From the NCBI RefSeq assembly GCF_019236175.1, contig NZ_JAFAJM010000004.1, positions 62,001 to 126,000 of the forward strand: a DNA stretch of 64,000 nt. Direction: 5' to 3'. This DNA is from Chryseobacterium sp. (GTDB lineage Bacteria; Bacteroidota; Bacteroidia; Flavobacteriales; Weeksellaceae). A program made the position numbers and the translations under genes. How positions within the stretch are numbered: position 1 is the stretch's first letter; each line of letters begins with the position of its first letter. The notes beneath the pieces were generated by a model. It saw only the letters and a list, made by a program, of their open reading frames with translations. It was not told the origin of the DNA and searched no databases. Positions 8,451 to 17,048 of the stretch are shown piece by piece.

Positions 8451-8477
8451 ACCCCCGCAAGAAAATCTTACGGGGGT
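8451..8477 (-). terminator. Terminator of carB (end of the pyrB-carAB unit)
   Basis: On the minus strand ACCCCCGTAAGA pairs with TCTTGCGGGGGT (12 bp, one wobble) over a 3-nt loop, followed by TTTTTGTG. It lies 24 bases after the carB stop. Confidence 0.85.
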
Positions 8478-8500
8478 TACATTATTTATTTTTATCCGGA

Positions 8501-11500
8501 TTACATGGTCTCCATTTTGAAGCTCATGCTTTCGATTACTTTCAGGATAGCCTCTACCGTATCCATTGAAGTTAAGCAAGGAACACCGTTTTCCACGCTC
8601 ATTCTTCTGATCTGGAATCCGTCTCTTTCAGCCTGTTTCCCTTTTGTAGTGGTATTCACAACATACTGAACTTTTCCTTTCTGGATCAGATCGATCAGGT
8701 TTACATTTTCTTCCCCGATTTTGTATCCGATTTTACAAGGAATTCCTTTCTCTTCAAAGAACCTTGCAGTACCTTCCGTGGCCCAGATTCGGAATCCTAC
8801 TTCATGGAATCTTGCAGCAAGGTCCGCAGCCTCTGCTTTATGCTTGTCTGCTACTGTGAACAAAATTGATCCATGCATCGGGACTTTTCTTCCTGCTGCT
8901 ACCAATCCTTTGTAAAGTGCCTTTTCAAGGGTGGTATCTTTCCCCATAACCTCTCCTGTAGACTTCATTTCAGGGCCTAAAGAGATGTCTACCTTTGTCA
9001 GTTTAGAGAAAGAGAACACTGGAACTTTTACAAATACCCCTTCTTTGTTTGGAACCAGCCCGTGGCTGTATCCAAGATCTTTCAGTTTTTGTCCTAAGAT
9101 GGCCTTTGTCGCAAGATTAGCCATCGGAACTTCAGTGATTTTAGATAAGAAAGGAACTGTTCTTGAAGAACGTGGGTTTACCTCGATTACATATACATTT
9201 CCTTCGAAAAGAACGTACTGGATATTCATTAATCCGATTACATTCAGCCCTTTTGCCAGTCTTTGGGTGTAATCTACCAAAGTATCAATTTCACTTTGAG
9301 ACATATTCTGTGGAGGATATACTGCGATTGAGTCTCCGGAGTGAACTCCCGCTCTTTCGATATGTTCCATAATCCCTGGAATTACTACTGTTTCACCGTC
9401 GCATATAGCATCTACTTCGATTTCTTTTCCTACCATATACTTGTCAACCAGAACCGGGTGTTCAGGACTTGCCTCTACCGCATGCTCCATATAGTGAGCC
9501 AGCTCTGCTTCCGCATATACAATTTCCATTGCTCTACCTCCAAGAACGTAGCTTGGACGTACCAATACCGGATAACCGATTTCGTTAGCAATTTTGATGG
9601 CTTCTTCTTTAGAAGTTGAAGTTCTTCCTTTAGGCTGAGGAATTCCCATCTCCTGAAGTGCTTTTTCAAATTTATCTCTGTTTTCGGCTCTGTCAAGATC
9701 TTCCAGTGAAGTTCCTAAGATCTGTACTCCGTGAGAAGCTAATTTATCCGCAAGGTTGATTGCTGTTTGCCCTCCAAACTGTACGACTACTCCTTTAGGC
9801 TTTTCAAGCTCTATGATGTTCATTACATCTTCTTCAGTCAATGGTTCAAAGTATAATTTATCAGAGATGGAGAAGTCTGTAGAAACCGTCTCAGGATTAT
9901 TGTTGATAATGATTGCTTCATATCCCATTTCCTTGATGGCCCATACTGAGTGAACCGTTGCGTAGTCAAATTCTACTCCCTGTCCGATTCTGATAGGACC
10001 TGAACCTAAAACGATGATTTTTTCTTTATCAGAAACTACACTTTCGTTTTCTTCTTCGTAGGTTCCGTAGAAGTAAGGCGTTTCGCTTTCAAACTCAGCG
10101 GCACAGGTATCTACCATTTTATAAACCGGCATTATTCCGTTTTCTTTTCTGAAGTTGAAAACTTCACGCTCTTTTACCTCCCAAAGAACGGCGATATTGA
10201 TATCTGCAAATCCTAATCTTTTGGCTTCAATTAATATTTCTTTATCAAATTTATTTTCAGCAATTACTTTTTCGAAATCAACCAGTTTTTTTAGTTTCCA
10301 GATAAAGAACTTGTCAATTTTGCTCCATTCTACAATCTGTTCCCAGTCGTATCCTCTTCTTAAAGCATCCCCGATAATAAATAATCTCTCATCATCACAA
10401 ACTCTGATTCTTCGTTCAATTTCTTCAGCAGTAAGCGCCTGAGCCTGTTTGGTCTTTAGTCCCAGATGTTTGATTCCGGTTTCTAATGAACGGATGGCTT
10501 TCTGTAATGATTCTTCAAGGTTTCTCCCGATTGCCATTACTTCACCGGTTGCTTTCATCTGGGTAGAAAGTCTTCTGTCCGCCGTTTCAAATTTATCGAA
10601 CGGGAATCTCGGGAATTTTGTCACTACATAATCCAGTGCCGGTTCAAAACATGCGTATGTTTTTCCTGTCACCGGGTTCATAATTTCATCCAGTGTCAAT
10701 CCTACAGCAATTTTTGCAGCAATCTTTGCAATCGGATATCCTGTTGCCTTACTTGCCAGTGCTGATGAACGGGATACTCTAGGGTTTACCTCAATAATAT
10801 AATATTCGAAAGAGTGTGGATCCAGCGCCAGCTGAACATTACATCCGCCTTCAATTCCCAGTGCTCTGATGATTTTTAGAGAAGCATTTCTCAGTAACTG
10901 ATACTCTCTGTCTGAAAGGGTCTGAGAAGGTGCTACTACAATAGAGTCTCCTGTGTGAACACCTACGGGGTCTATATTTTCCATGTTACAAACTACAATC
11001 GCGTTGTTGTTTGCATCACGCATTACTTCATATTCTATTTCTTTGAAACCGGCGATTGATTTTTCAATAAGACACTGAGTAACAGGACTGTGTTTTAGTC
11101 CCAGTTCAGCAATTTCTTTTAATTCGGCTTCAGTAGAAGCGATACCTCCTCCGGTACCTCCCATCGTAAATGCAGGACGAACAATTACAGGATATCCGAT
11201 TTCGTCTGCGAAAGCAAGTGCACCTTCTACTGTGTTTACGATATCTGATTCAGGAACCGGCTCATTCAGTTCTCTCATCAGCTCACGGAAAAGATCTCTG
11301 TCTTCTGCTCTGTTGATTGCAGAAAGCTTAGTTCCCAATACTTCCACTTTACATTCTTCAAGAATTCCTGATTTTTCCAGCTCAACAGCCATATTCAGAC
11401 CAGTCTGACCTCCAAGTGTTGGTAATAATGCATCCGGACGTTCTTTTCTGATGATGTGGCTTACAAACTGTAATGAAATCGGCTCGATATATACTTTATC

Positions 11501-11683
11501 AGCGATTTCCACATCTGTCATGATTGTTGCAGGGTTTGAGTTGATCAAAATTACCTTATAGCCTTCTTCTTTCAAAGACAGACAAGCCTGCGTTCCTGCG
11601 TAGTCAAATTCAGCCGCCTGACCAATGATGATAGGTCCTGAACCGATTACTAAAATTGTTTTTATATCTGTACGTTTTGCCAT
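8501..11683 (-). CDS. carB: Carbamoyl-phosphate synthase large subunit
   Basis: 1060 residues, close to the 1073 of E. coli CarB. It makes carbamoyl phosphate from bicarbonate, ammonia delivered by CarA, and two ATP, for pyrimidine and arginine synthesis. Two homologous ATP-grasp halves are visible. Each opens with a GSGPI(I/R)IGQ(A/G).EFDYA motif (near residues 14 and about 560), and each contains [18 protein letters not shown] / [18 protein letters not shown]. The C-terminal allosteric MGS-like domain ends in ..[17 protein letters not shown], the usual UMP/ornithine region. It is the last gene of the minus-strand pyrB-carA-carB unit and is separated from carA by a four-helix-bundle gene. 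Confidence 0.98.
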   Translation of the reverse strand: MAKRTDIKTILVIGSGPIIIGQAAEFDYAGTQACLSLKEEGYKVILINSNPATIMTDVEIADKVYIEPISLQFVSHIIRKERPDALLPTLGGQTGLNMAVELEKSGILEECKVEVLGTKLSAINRAEDRDLFRELMRELNEPVPESDIVNTVEGALAFADEIGYPVIVRPAFTMGGTGGGIASTEAELKEIAELGLKHSPVTQCLIEKSIAGFKEIEYEVMRDANNNAIVVCNMENIDPVGVHTGDSIVVAPSQTLSDREYQLLRNASLKIIRALGIEGGCNVQLALDPHSFEYYIIEVNPRVSRSSALASKATGYPIAKIAAKIAVGLTLDEIMNPVTGKTYACFEPALDYVVTKFPRFPFDKFETADRRLSTQMKATGEVMAIGRNLEESLQKAIRSLETGIKHLGLKTKQAQALTAEEIERRIRVCDDERLFIIGDALRRGYDWEQIVEWSKIDKFFIWKLKKLVDFEKVIAENKFDKEILIEAKRLGFADINIAVLWEVKEREVFNFRKENGIMPVYKMVDTCAAEFESETPYFYGTYEEENESVVSDKEKIIVLGSGPIRIGQGVEFDYATVHSVWAIKEMGYEAIIINNNPETVSTDFSISDKLYFEPLTEEDVMNIIELEKPKGVVVQFGGQTAINLADKLASHGVQILGTSLEDLDRAENRDKFEKALQEMGIPQPKGRTSTSKEEAIKIANEIGYPVLVRPSYVLGGRAMEIVYAEAELAHYMEHAVEASPEHPVLVDKYMVGKEIEVDAICDGETVVIPGIMEHIERAGVHSGDSIAVYPPQNMSQSEIDTLVDYTQRLAKGLNVIGLMNIQYVLFEGNVYVIEVNPRSSRTVPFLSKITEVPMANLATKAILGQKLKDLGYSHGLVPNKEGVFVKVPVFSFSKLTKVDISLGPEMKSTGEVMGKDTTLEKALYKGLVAAGRKVPMHGSILFTVADKHKAEAADLAARFHEVGFRIWATEGTARFFEEKGIPCKIGYKIGEENVNLIDLIQKGKVQYVVNTTTKGKQAERDGFQIRRMSVENGVPCLTSMDTVEAILKVIESMSFKMETM

Positions 11684-11739
11684 TTTTCTTTTTTTATTAG
11701 AGTCAAGAACCTAGAGCCAAAAGCCAAGATTTCCAGACT

Positions 11740-12090
11740 TTATTTTAAATTATATTTGAATGTATAAATCATTCTTTGAATTTCAGAAACTTCATTTAGT
11801 AAAGCGTTTACTTTTTCTTCAGATAAAAGATCCAACTCTTTTACCAAAATCAACTGAGTTTGTAATTCAAATGCAGAACCTAAAGCAATAGCAAGAAAAT
11901 GATTAAACTCTTTATTGCTATTTCTTCCAGAACCTTCAGCAATATTAGACGGAATAGAAATAGTACACCTTTTAATCTGTGAAATTAAACCATACTTTTC
12001 GTCACTACTGATCTCTGGGCAAATAATATATATCTGCTTTGCCAACGCAATAGATTTCTGCCAGAAAAGTAATTTTTCAAAGTTATGCAT
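11740..12090 (-). CDS. Four-helix-bundle protein (S23/IVP family)
   Basis: 116 residues, entirely helical in appearance: HNFEKLLFWQKSIALAKQIY, then EKYGLISQIKRCTISIPSNIAEGSGR, then two further helices. The RAVSIPSNIAEG-like block is the hallmark of the family first found encoded in 23S rRNA intervening sequences. In Bacteroidota it often occurs as a lone intergenic gene. It sits inside the carA-carB gap. Both edges carry degenerate CTTGG/TTCTTG/CTAGG heptamers in opposite orientation (about 11701-11731 and 12107-12138), which suggests a mobile or inserted unit. Biochemical function unknown. Confidence 0.85.
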   Translation of the reverse strand: MHNFEKLLFWQKSIALAKQIYIICPEISSDEKYGLISQIKRCTISIPSNIAEGSGRNSNKEFNHFLAIALGSAFELQTQLILVKELDLLSEEKVNALLNEVSEIQRMIYTFKYNLK

Positions 12091-12144
12091 GTCCTTTTTC
12101 TCTTAAGTCTTGATTCTAGGCTATGGGTTCTTGGTTCTGTTATC

Positions 12145-13218
12145 TTACTTCTTAAAATCCTCCATCATTTGAATGAACTCATCAAACAGGTAGTTTGCAT
12201 CTTCAGGACCAGGGCTTGCTTCAGGGTGATACTGAACGGAGAAGCAAGGGTGGATTTTGTGTTTTAATCCTTCGTTGGTTCTGTCGTTCAAAGCGATGTG
12301 TGTTTCGATAAGGTCTGTTCCTTTCAAACTTTCCTGATCTACCGCATATCCATGGTTTTGAGAAGTGATTGCTACTGTATTTTTCTCTAAATCCAGTACA
12401 GGGTGGTTTCCTCCTCTGTGTCCGAACTTCAGTTTAAACGTTTTTGCTCCGCAGGCAAGACCGATTAATTGGTGTCCTAAACAGATTCCGAAAATAGGAA
12501 CTTTTCCTAATAAACCTCTGATCATGTCTAATGCATGTGGTACATCTTCCGGATCACCAGGACCGTTGGAAAGCATGATTCCGTCCGGGTTCATCAGTAA
12601 AATTTCTTCAGCTGTCGTATCCTGAGAAACCACGATAATGTCACAGTTTCTTTGAGACAGTTCTCTGATAATTCCCAGTTTTGCTCCGAAATCTACCAAT
12701 ACTACTTTGAAACCTCTGTTTGGATTGGCATAAGGTGTTTTTGTAGAAACCTCTTCCACCTGATTCGTTGGGAAATGAGTTGACTTCAGTTCAGAAGCAA
12801 CTGCAGTTTCATCTGCATCGGCATTTACGATTTTTCCTTTCACTACTCCGGAGTTACGAAGAATTCTGGTCAGTCTTCTTGTATCGATTCCTGAAATTCC
12901 CGAAAGGTTTTTCTTTTTAAATAATTCATCTAAAGTAATCTGAGTACGGAAATTGGAAGGAAGATCGCACAATTCTTTTACGATAAGCCCTTTAATCGCC
13001 GGCTCAATACTTTCATAATCATCACGGTTAATACCATAATTTCCGATAAGCGGATAGGTCATACAAACTATCTGACCACAATACGATGGGTCAGAAATCA
13101 ATTCCTGATACCCTGTCATTCCGGTATTGAAAACTACTTCCCCTGCAGTTTCCAATTCTGCTCCGAAACCTTCTCCATGAAACACTTCACCGGACTCCAG
13201 TATTAATTTTTTCTTCAT
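12145..13218 (-). CDS. carA: Carbamoyl-phosphate synthase small (glutaminase) subunit
   Basis: 357 residues. It hydrolyses glutamine and passes ammonia to CarB. The N-terminal CPSase_sm domain (LILESGEVFHGEGFG, VFNTGMTGYQE) is followed by a class I glutamine amidotransferase domain from about residue 170. The catalytic triad is visible as Cys246 in GICLGHQ and His331/Glu333 in YHPEASPGPED. It lies downstream of pyrB across a 203-base gap that holds three hairpin repeats, and upstream of the inserted four-helix gene and carB. Confidence 0.97.
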   Translation of the reverse strand: MKKKLILESGEVFHGEGFGAELETAGEVVFNTGMTGYQELISDPSYCGQIVCMTYPLIGNYGINRDDYESIEPAIKGLIVKELCDLPSNFRTQITLDELFKKKNLSGISGIDTRRLTRILRNSGVVKGKIVNADADETAVASELKSTHFPTNQVEEVSTKTPYANPNRGFKVVLVDFGAKLGIIRELSQRNCDIIVVSQDTTAEEILLMNPDGIMLSNGPGDPEDVPHALDMIRGLLGKVPIFGICLGHQLIGLACGAKTFKLKFGHRGGNHPVLDLEKNTVAITSQNHGYAVDQESLKGTDLIETHIALNDRTNEGLKHKIHPCFSVQYHPEASPGPEDANYLFDEFIQMMEDFKK

Positions 13219-13250
13219 TTTTCTATTTAGATTTTCTATTTTTTTTTATA

Positions 13251-13412
13251 AACAAGTCGCCTCTACGAGGCTTTGGATGGTTATGTCCTTTATTTCCATG
13301 GGATTCACCCATTGCGATTATCAGGTCGCTCCTACGGAGCTCGCTGATTGTTTGTTTTTACCAATTCATCACTAAGACTCACTGGCTATTAACAGGTCGC
13401 CTCTACGAGGCT
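13251..13412. repeat. Three mini-hairpin repeats between pyrB and carA
   Basis: Three copies at about 70-base spacing, with cores at 13259-13271 (GCCTC TAC GAGGC), 13328-13340 (GCTCC TAC GGAGC) and 13399-13411 (GCCTC TAC GAGGC). Each is preceded by AAGTC or AGGTC and followed by T. The stems differ by compensating changes while the TAC triloop is fixed, so the hairpin shape is what is kept. Similar GTCGCTCCTACGGAGC elements are scattered in other Bacteroidota genomes. No open frame fills the gap. Confidence 0.75.
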
Positions 13413-13421
13413 CCTTGGCTC

Positions 13422-14312
13422 TTATTTAAAAGTATACCCTTTACTTTCCAATGCTTCTTTTAAAATGGCCATTCTAGCGAATACCCCGTTTTGCATTTGT
13501 CTGAACACTCTGGACCTTTCGCATTCTACTAAGTCTGAATCTATTTCTACTCCTCTGTTGATGGGTGCAGGATGCATAATGATGGCTTCTTTTTTCATCG
13601 CCTGCTCTCTTTCTTTGGTCAGACCATATTTTTTATGGTATTCGGAAGCGGTAAAACTCATCGCATCATCATGTCTTTCATGCTGAATTCTGAGCAACAT
13701 CAGCACATCTACTTCAGCGATCAGTTCATCTACTGAAAGATATGTTCCGTTGATCAGGGCTCCTTCATCAAACCATTGTTCCGGTCCTGAGAAATATACT
13801 TTAGCGCCCAGCCTTCTTAAAGCTTCTGCATTTGAGTTGGCAACACGGCTGTGTTTTACATCTCCTACGATTCCTATTTTTAATCCTTCAAATGTTCCGA
13901 ATTCCTGATAAATGGTCATCAGATCCAGCATACATTGTGAAGGGTGATTTCCTGTTCCGTCTCCTCCGTTGATCACAGGAATCTTAATATTTTTTAATTC
14001 TTCAAAATATCGGTCCTTCTTATCACGGATCACTACTAAGTTGACTCCGATACTTTCAATCGTCTTTACTGTATCATAAAGAGTTTCCCCCTTGTTTACC
14101 GAACTGTGAGAAGCATCAAAAGGAACAACCTGTAGTCCCAGTTTTCTTTCTGCAAGATCAAAACTTGTTTTCGTTCTTGTACTGTCTTCGAAGAAAAGGT
14201 TTGAGCAAAAAACTTCTCCTACAATTTTGGCAGTTTTACCGTTTGCAAAAGCCAGTGCTTCTGTCAGTATACTGTTGATTCTCTCGGTGCTTAGTTCTGT
14301 AATCGTAAACAT
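13422..14312 (-). CDS. pyrB: Aspartate carbamoyltransferase catalytic chain
   Basis: 296 residues from Met at 14312. The frame extends to 14348, but that would place the start inside the leader terminator, so [13 protein letters not shown] is taken as the start. It carbamoylates aspartate in pyrimidine synthesis. The carbamoyl-phosphate loop [12 protein letters not shown] is at about residues 36-47, HPSQCMLD near 120, LLRIQHERH in the latter half, and [12 protein letters not shown] near the C-terminus. No pyrI regulatory subunit is present next to it. It is the first structural gene of the unit and lies 20 bases after the T-run of a leader terminator. Confidence 0.96.
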   Translation of the reverse strand: MFTITELSTERINSILTEALAFANGKTAKIVGEVFCSNLFFEDSTRTKTSFDLAERKLGLQVVPFDASHSSVNKGETLYDTVKTIESIGVNLVVIRDKKDRYFEELKNIKIPVINGGDGTGNHPSQCMLDLMTIYQEFGTFEGLKIGIVGDVKHSRVANSNAEALRRLGAKVYFSGPEQWFDEGALINGTYLSVDELIAEVDVLMLLRIQHERHDDAMSFTASEYHKKYGLTKEREQAMKKEAIIMHPAPINRGVEIDSDLVECERSRVFRQMQNGVFARMAILKEALESKGYTFK

Positions 14313-14331
14313 AATTCTTATTTTTGGGCAT

Positions 14332-14360
14332 AAAAAAAGCGAAGACAACTATCTTCGCTT
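14332..14360 (-). terminator. Leader terminator (attenuator) in front of pyrB
   Basis: On the minus strand AAGCGAAGA pairs perfectly with TCTTCGCTT around a 6-nt loop and runs into seven T. It lies between the promoter at 14437-14467 and the pyrB start at 14312, so it must be conditionally bypassed. Its 5' arm overlaps the stop codon of the leader ORF, which is where a translating ribosome would prevent folding. Confidence 0.75.
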
Positions 14361-14430
14361 AATAACAATAAATATCGTAAAGGGCGCTTTCGCCCGGTAA
14401 ATCTAATGATATAAATGCTTTTTTATTCAT
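14359..14430 (-). CDS. Candidate pyrB leader peptide (23 residues)
   Basis: ATG at 14428-14430 opens a 23-codon frame that begins MNKKAFISLD and ends LYDIYCY. It stops at TAA in the first bases of the terminator stem. The last third is U-rich, with three Tyr codons and UUU/AUU runs. This is the geometry of a transcription-translation coupling leader, as pyrL upstream of E. coli pyrBI. A caveat is that the predicted transcription start falls within a few bases of the ATG, so translation would have to be leaderless or start from a slightly earlier transcript end. There is no homology evidence for the peptide itself. Confidence 0.5.
   Translation of the reverse strand: MNKKAFISLDLPGESALYDIYCY
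14382..14395 (-). promoter_or_regulatory. Leader pause-type hairpin followed by U-rich tract
   Basis: The minus strand reads GGGCG AAAG CGCCC, a compact GC hairpin. It is followed by a U-rich stretch (14361-14381) leading into the terminator. Position and composition fit an RNA polymerase pause that would be prolonged at low UTP. It does not show the PyrR-binding consensus I know from Bacillus. Confidence 0.5.
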
Positions 14431-14436
14431 TAGGTG

Positions 14437-14467
14437 CAAAGATACAAAAAGTTTACGAACCTACAAA
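14437..14467 (-). promoter_or_regulatory. Promoter of the pyrB-carA-carB unit
   Basis: The minus strand has TTTG (14464-14467), exactly 19 bases, then TATCTTTG (14437-14444). This is a perfect match to the Bacteroidota -33/-7 promoter TTTG-N19-TAnnTTTG. It predicts a transcription start near 14430 and a leader of roughly 118 nt. Confidence 0.7.
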
Positions 14468-14554
14468 AACAATGTTTCAAAAAAATTTAAAACATTTGTA
14501 TTTTCCTTATTCTCATTTAAAATTAATATTTTTGTTACTATTCAAATTAGTTCT

Positions 14555-15016
14555 ATGGATTTAAAAGACAAAATGATTCTCAGCATTATTCAGGAAGACT
14601 CTACGTTATCTGTTAAGGAAATTTCAGAAAAAATTGGTCTTACCTTTACGCCTACGTATGAACGAATCAAACAACTGGAGAAACAGGGGATCATTGAAAA
14701 ATACGTTGGTCTTTTAAACCGTGAAAAGCTGGGTTTAAATATTGTAGTCTATTGTAATGTTCGTCTCAAGGAACAATCCAAAAAAGTGTTGGAAACTTTC
14801 GAAAAGAACATTGGAAAACACGATGAGGTTCAGGAGATCATCAGTCTTTCCGGTGAATATGACTATATGCTGAAGATTATTGCTAAAGACATCAATTCTT
14901 ATAATGAGTTTGCCGTTAATATAATCTCCAATCTTCCCAACATCGGACAATACCATAGCTCCATTGTCCTTCATGAGGTAAAAAAATCGACCAAATTTAA
15001 AATTGATCTGGAATAG
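14555..15016 (+). CDS. Lrp/AsnC-family transcriptional regulator
   Basis: 153 residues. The N-terminal AsnC-type helix-turn-helix covers about residues 4-60 (LDLKDKMILSIIQEDSTLS, VKEISEKIGLTFTPTYERIK). The C-terminal RAM ligand-binding domain spans about 68-150 (VVYCNVRLKEQSK, HDEVQEIISLSGEYDYMLKI). Such proteins form octamers that respond to amino acids. The gene is divergent from pyrB and lies between the pyrimidine and arginine gene sets, so it may sense arginine or another amino acid and act on either side. That is inference. TATTTTTG at 14527-14534 could be its -7 box, without a clear -33. Confidence 0.88.
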   Translation: MDLKDKMILSIIQEDSTLSVKEISEKIGLTFTPTYERIKQLEKQGIIEKYVGLLNREKLGLNIVVYCNVRLKEQSKKVLETFEKNIGKHDEVQEIISLSGEYDYMLKIIAKDINSYNEFAVNIISNLPNIGQYHSSIVLHEVKKSTKFKIDLE

Positions 15017-15265
15017 CTTTCTGGTTTCAAACCATTGTATTTCAATTTCACGTGCTGAAAATCTTTGATTTTCCTGTGCTTAAAAGCAATCTGTATATTA
15101 TTGCTTGTGTTTTACGTTTTCTACGTTTTTGATTTTTATCATCTTTGATTTTGTTACCACGCAAAGGCTCAAATGATTTTGCATACTTGATGTTATAAGA
15201 GGTAAAGATTCCATATCCGATACAATTTTTAAACCTGCATCGAATTCAAAGAACAGAATACAATA

Positions 15266-15400
15266 AAACCATTAAGATAACTTAAGCAGGTAAGATTTAT
15301 TAAGATTAAGGATTCACAAACGATTGTAAGGCAGTGTACTAAAAATAATTTTAGAAATTCACTGATTCCGCTTAAGTTTTTTCCATGACCTTAATGGTTT
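15266..15400. repeat. MITE-like inverted repeat element downstream of argH
   Basis: An element of 135 bases bounded by perfect terminal inverted arms, AAACCATTAAG (15266-15276) and CTTAATGGTTT (15390-15400). A second inner pair, AACTTAAGC / GCTTAAGTT, is offset by a few bases. It encodes nothing. The rest of the 15017-15410 gap holds AT-rich sequence with fragments such as TTACCACGCAAAGGC that look like other intergenic repeat debris; no gene was found there. Confidence 0.6.
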
Positions 15401-15410
15401 ATATTCTATT

Positions 15411-16715
15411 CTAACCCAATAATTTATTTTTCAGCTTATTGAACTGATATTCTATTTTATCAAGACAAAGATTTCCTAAACTTCCCTGATGGGTATGATC
15501 CAGATTTCCAGGTTCAAACTCAAATACATTGTTTTCAATCTCTTGCCCTACCTTTACATAAGCATCACGGAAAGAGCTTCCGTTTTTAACTTCTTCATTA
15601 ATCTTCTCTACACTGAAAATGTATTTATATTTTTCATCTTCAAGAATTCCGTCTTTCACCTGAATATTAGGTAATGTATAACTTAAAATCTCCAGACATT
15701 CCTTTAGCGAGTCAATAGCAGGGAAAAGAATCTCTTTTGTCAGCTGTACATCTCTGTGATATCCTGAAGGAAGATTATTCGTTAACAGGATCAGTTCATT
15801 CGGTAATGCCTGAATCCGGTTACATCGTGCACGAACCAATTCAAAGATATCCGGATTTTTTTTGTGCGGCATAATGCTGCTTCCCGTTGTAAATTCTTTT
15901 GGAAAACTAATAAAATCAAAGTTTTGATTCAGATACAAACATACATCATAAGCAAACTTCCCAAGTGTTCCCGCTAAAGTAGCCATTGACATAGCCAATA
16001 GTTTTTCTGATTTCCCACGGGTCATCTGAGCGTACACCGAATTATAATTCATAGACTGGAATCCTAAATTATAGGTAGTGCTCTCACGATTGATTGGAAA
16101 AGAGGAACCATATCCCGCTGCCGAACCTAACGGATTTTTATTGATGATGTTTTTTGTTGAAAACAGCATCTCCACATCATCCAGAAGTGCTTCAGCATAT
16201 GCTCCGAGCCACAGTCCGAAAGACGAAGGCATAGCAATCTGTAAATGGGTATATCCCGGAAGTAAAACCTTCTTATGCTGATCCGCCAATTGAATTAAAA
16301 TCTGAAAAAATTCATCCGTAAGCGCTGTAATTTCGCGAATCTCATCCAGCAGATACAGTTTAATATCCAATAAAACCTGATCATTTCTGGATCTTGCCGT
16401 ATGAATTTTCTTTCCCGTATCCCCTAATTCTTCAATCAGGATCGCCTCTACCTGAGAATGGATATCCTCAGCTTCTTGATCAATCTCAAAACTCCCATCT
16501 TCAATTTTATTTAAAATAGAATGTAAAACCACTAACATCTGTTCAGATTCTTCCTGAGAGATAATACCGGTTTCTGCCAGCATTTTACAATGAGCCATAG
16601 ATCCTTTGACATCATATTTTGCCAAACGCTCATCAAAGTCAAGATCTTTCCCGACTGTAAAATTATTAACTAATATATTGGTGGCAAGGTCATCCTTCTG
16701 CCATATCTTTTTCAT
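15411..16715 (-). CDS. argH: Argininosuccinate lyase
   Basis: 434 residues. It splits argininosuccinate into arginine and fumarate, the last step of arginine synthesis. The fumarase/lyase superfamily signature GSSIMPHKKNPD is present near residue 280. Upstream, the motifs HTARSRNDQV (about residue 130) and LPGYTHLQIAMP (about 155) carry the catalytic His residues. It is the last arg gene on the minus strand and is 333 bases from argE, a gap containing a stem-loop, so it may be reached by readthrough or have its own promoter. Confidence 0.96.
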   Translation of the reverse strand: MKKIWQKDDLATNILVNNFTVGKDLDFDERLAKYDVKGSMAHCKMLAETGIISQEESEQMLVVLHSILNKIEDGSFEIDQEAEDIHSQVEAILIEELGDTGKKIHTARSRNDQVLLDIKLYLLDEIREITALTDEFFQILIQLADQHKKVLLPGYTHLQIAMPSSFGLWLGAYAEALLDDVEMLFSTKNIINKNPLGSAAGYGSSFPINRESTTYNLGFQSMNYNSVYAQMTRGKSEKLLAMSMATLAGTLGKFAYDVCLYLNQNFDFISFPKEFTTGSSIMPHKKNPDIFELVRARCNRIQALPNELILLTNNLPSGYHRDVQLTKEILFPAIDSLKECLEILSYTLPNIQVKDGILEDEKYKYIFSVEKINEEVKNGSSFRDAYVKVGQEIENNVFEFEPGNLDHTHQGSLGNLCLDKIEYQFNKLKNKLLG

Positions 16716-17048
16716 AAGTAAATACTTTTTTACAAACCATCTGCAATTGCAGTTCTCATCTGCTGAAAAATTGCATGAATGGCGATTTTATAATAATTTG
16801 ATTTAAAATATCTGTTGGTTTTGACTTGCCCAGCACGGCGATCCTTATTACTATTAACTATAAAAAAACATTTCCTCATTACAAGTTTTCATTTTTAATT
16901 TTCTTTTTTGCATAAATCCTTATTAAAAACTTAAACTTCATCCCTGCTGAGCGGAGCCAAAACATATTGTATATTGTCGGAAGCCTGAAGCCGGAGGCTG
17001 GAAGTTAATAACAAACCCGATAACTTCCATTCTTCCCTTTTCCAATTT
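16716..17048. other. Intergenic gap between argE and argH with stem-loops
   Basis: No open frame. AGCCT gaagccgg AGGCT (16982-16999) forms one hairpin. GGAAGTTA (17000-17007) with TAACTTCC (17021-17028) forms another, just after the argE stop. The GGAAG/CTTCC-rich stretch resembles interspersed repeats common in Chryseobacterium. There is no T-run, so it is not called a terminator. Confidence 0.5.

Noticed and set aside
14313-14348. Longer PyrB start at 14348
   Set aside because: It would begin inside the leader terminator stem; the homologous start is MFTITEL at 14312.
14382-14395. PyrR-binding loop in the pyrB leader
   Set aside because: The short GC hairpin lacks the purine-rich bulged anti-antiterminator pattern known from Bacillus.
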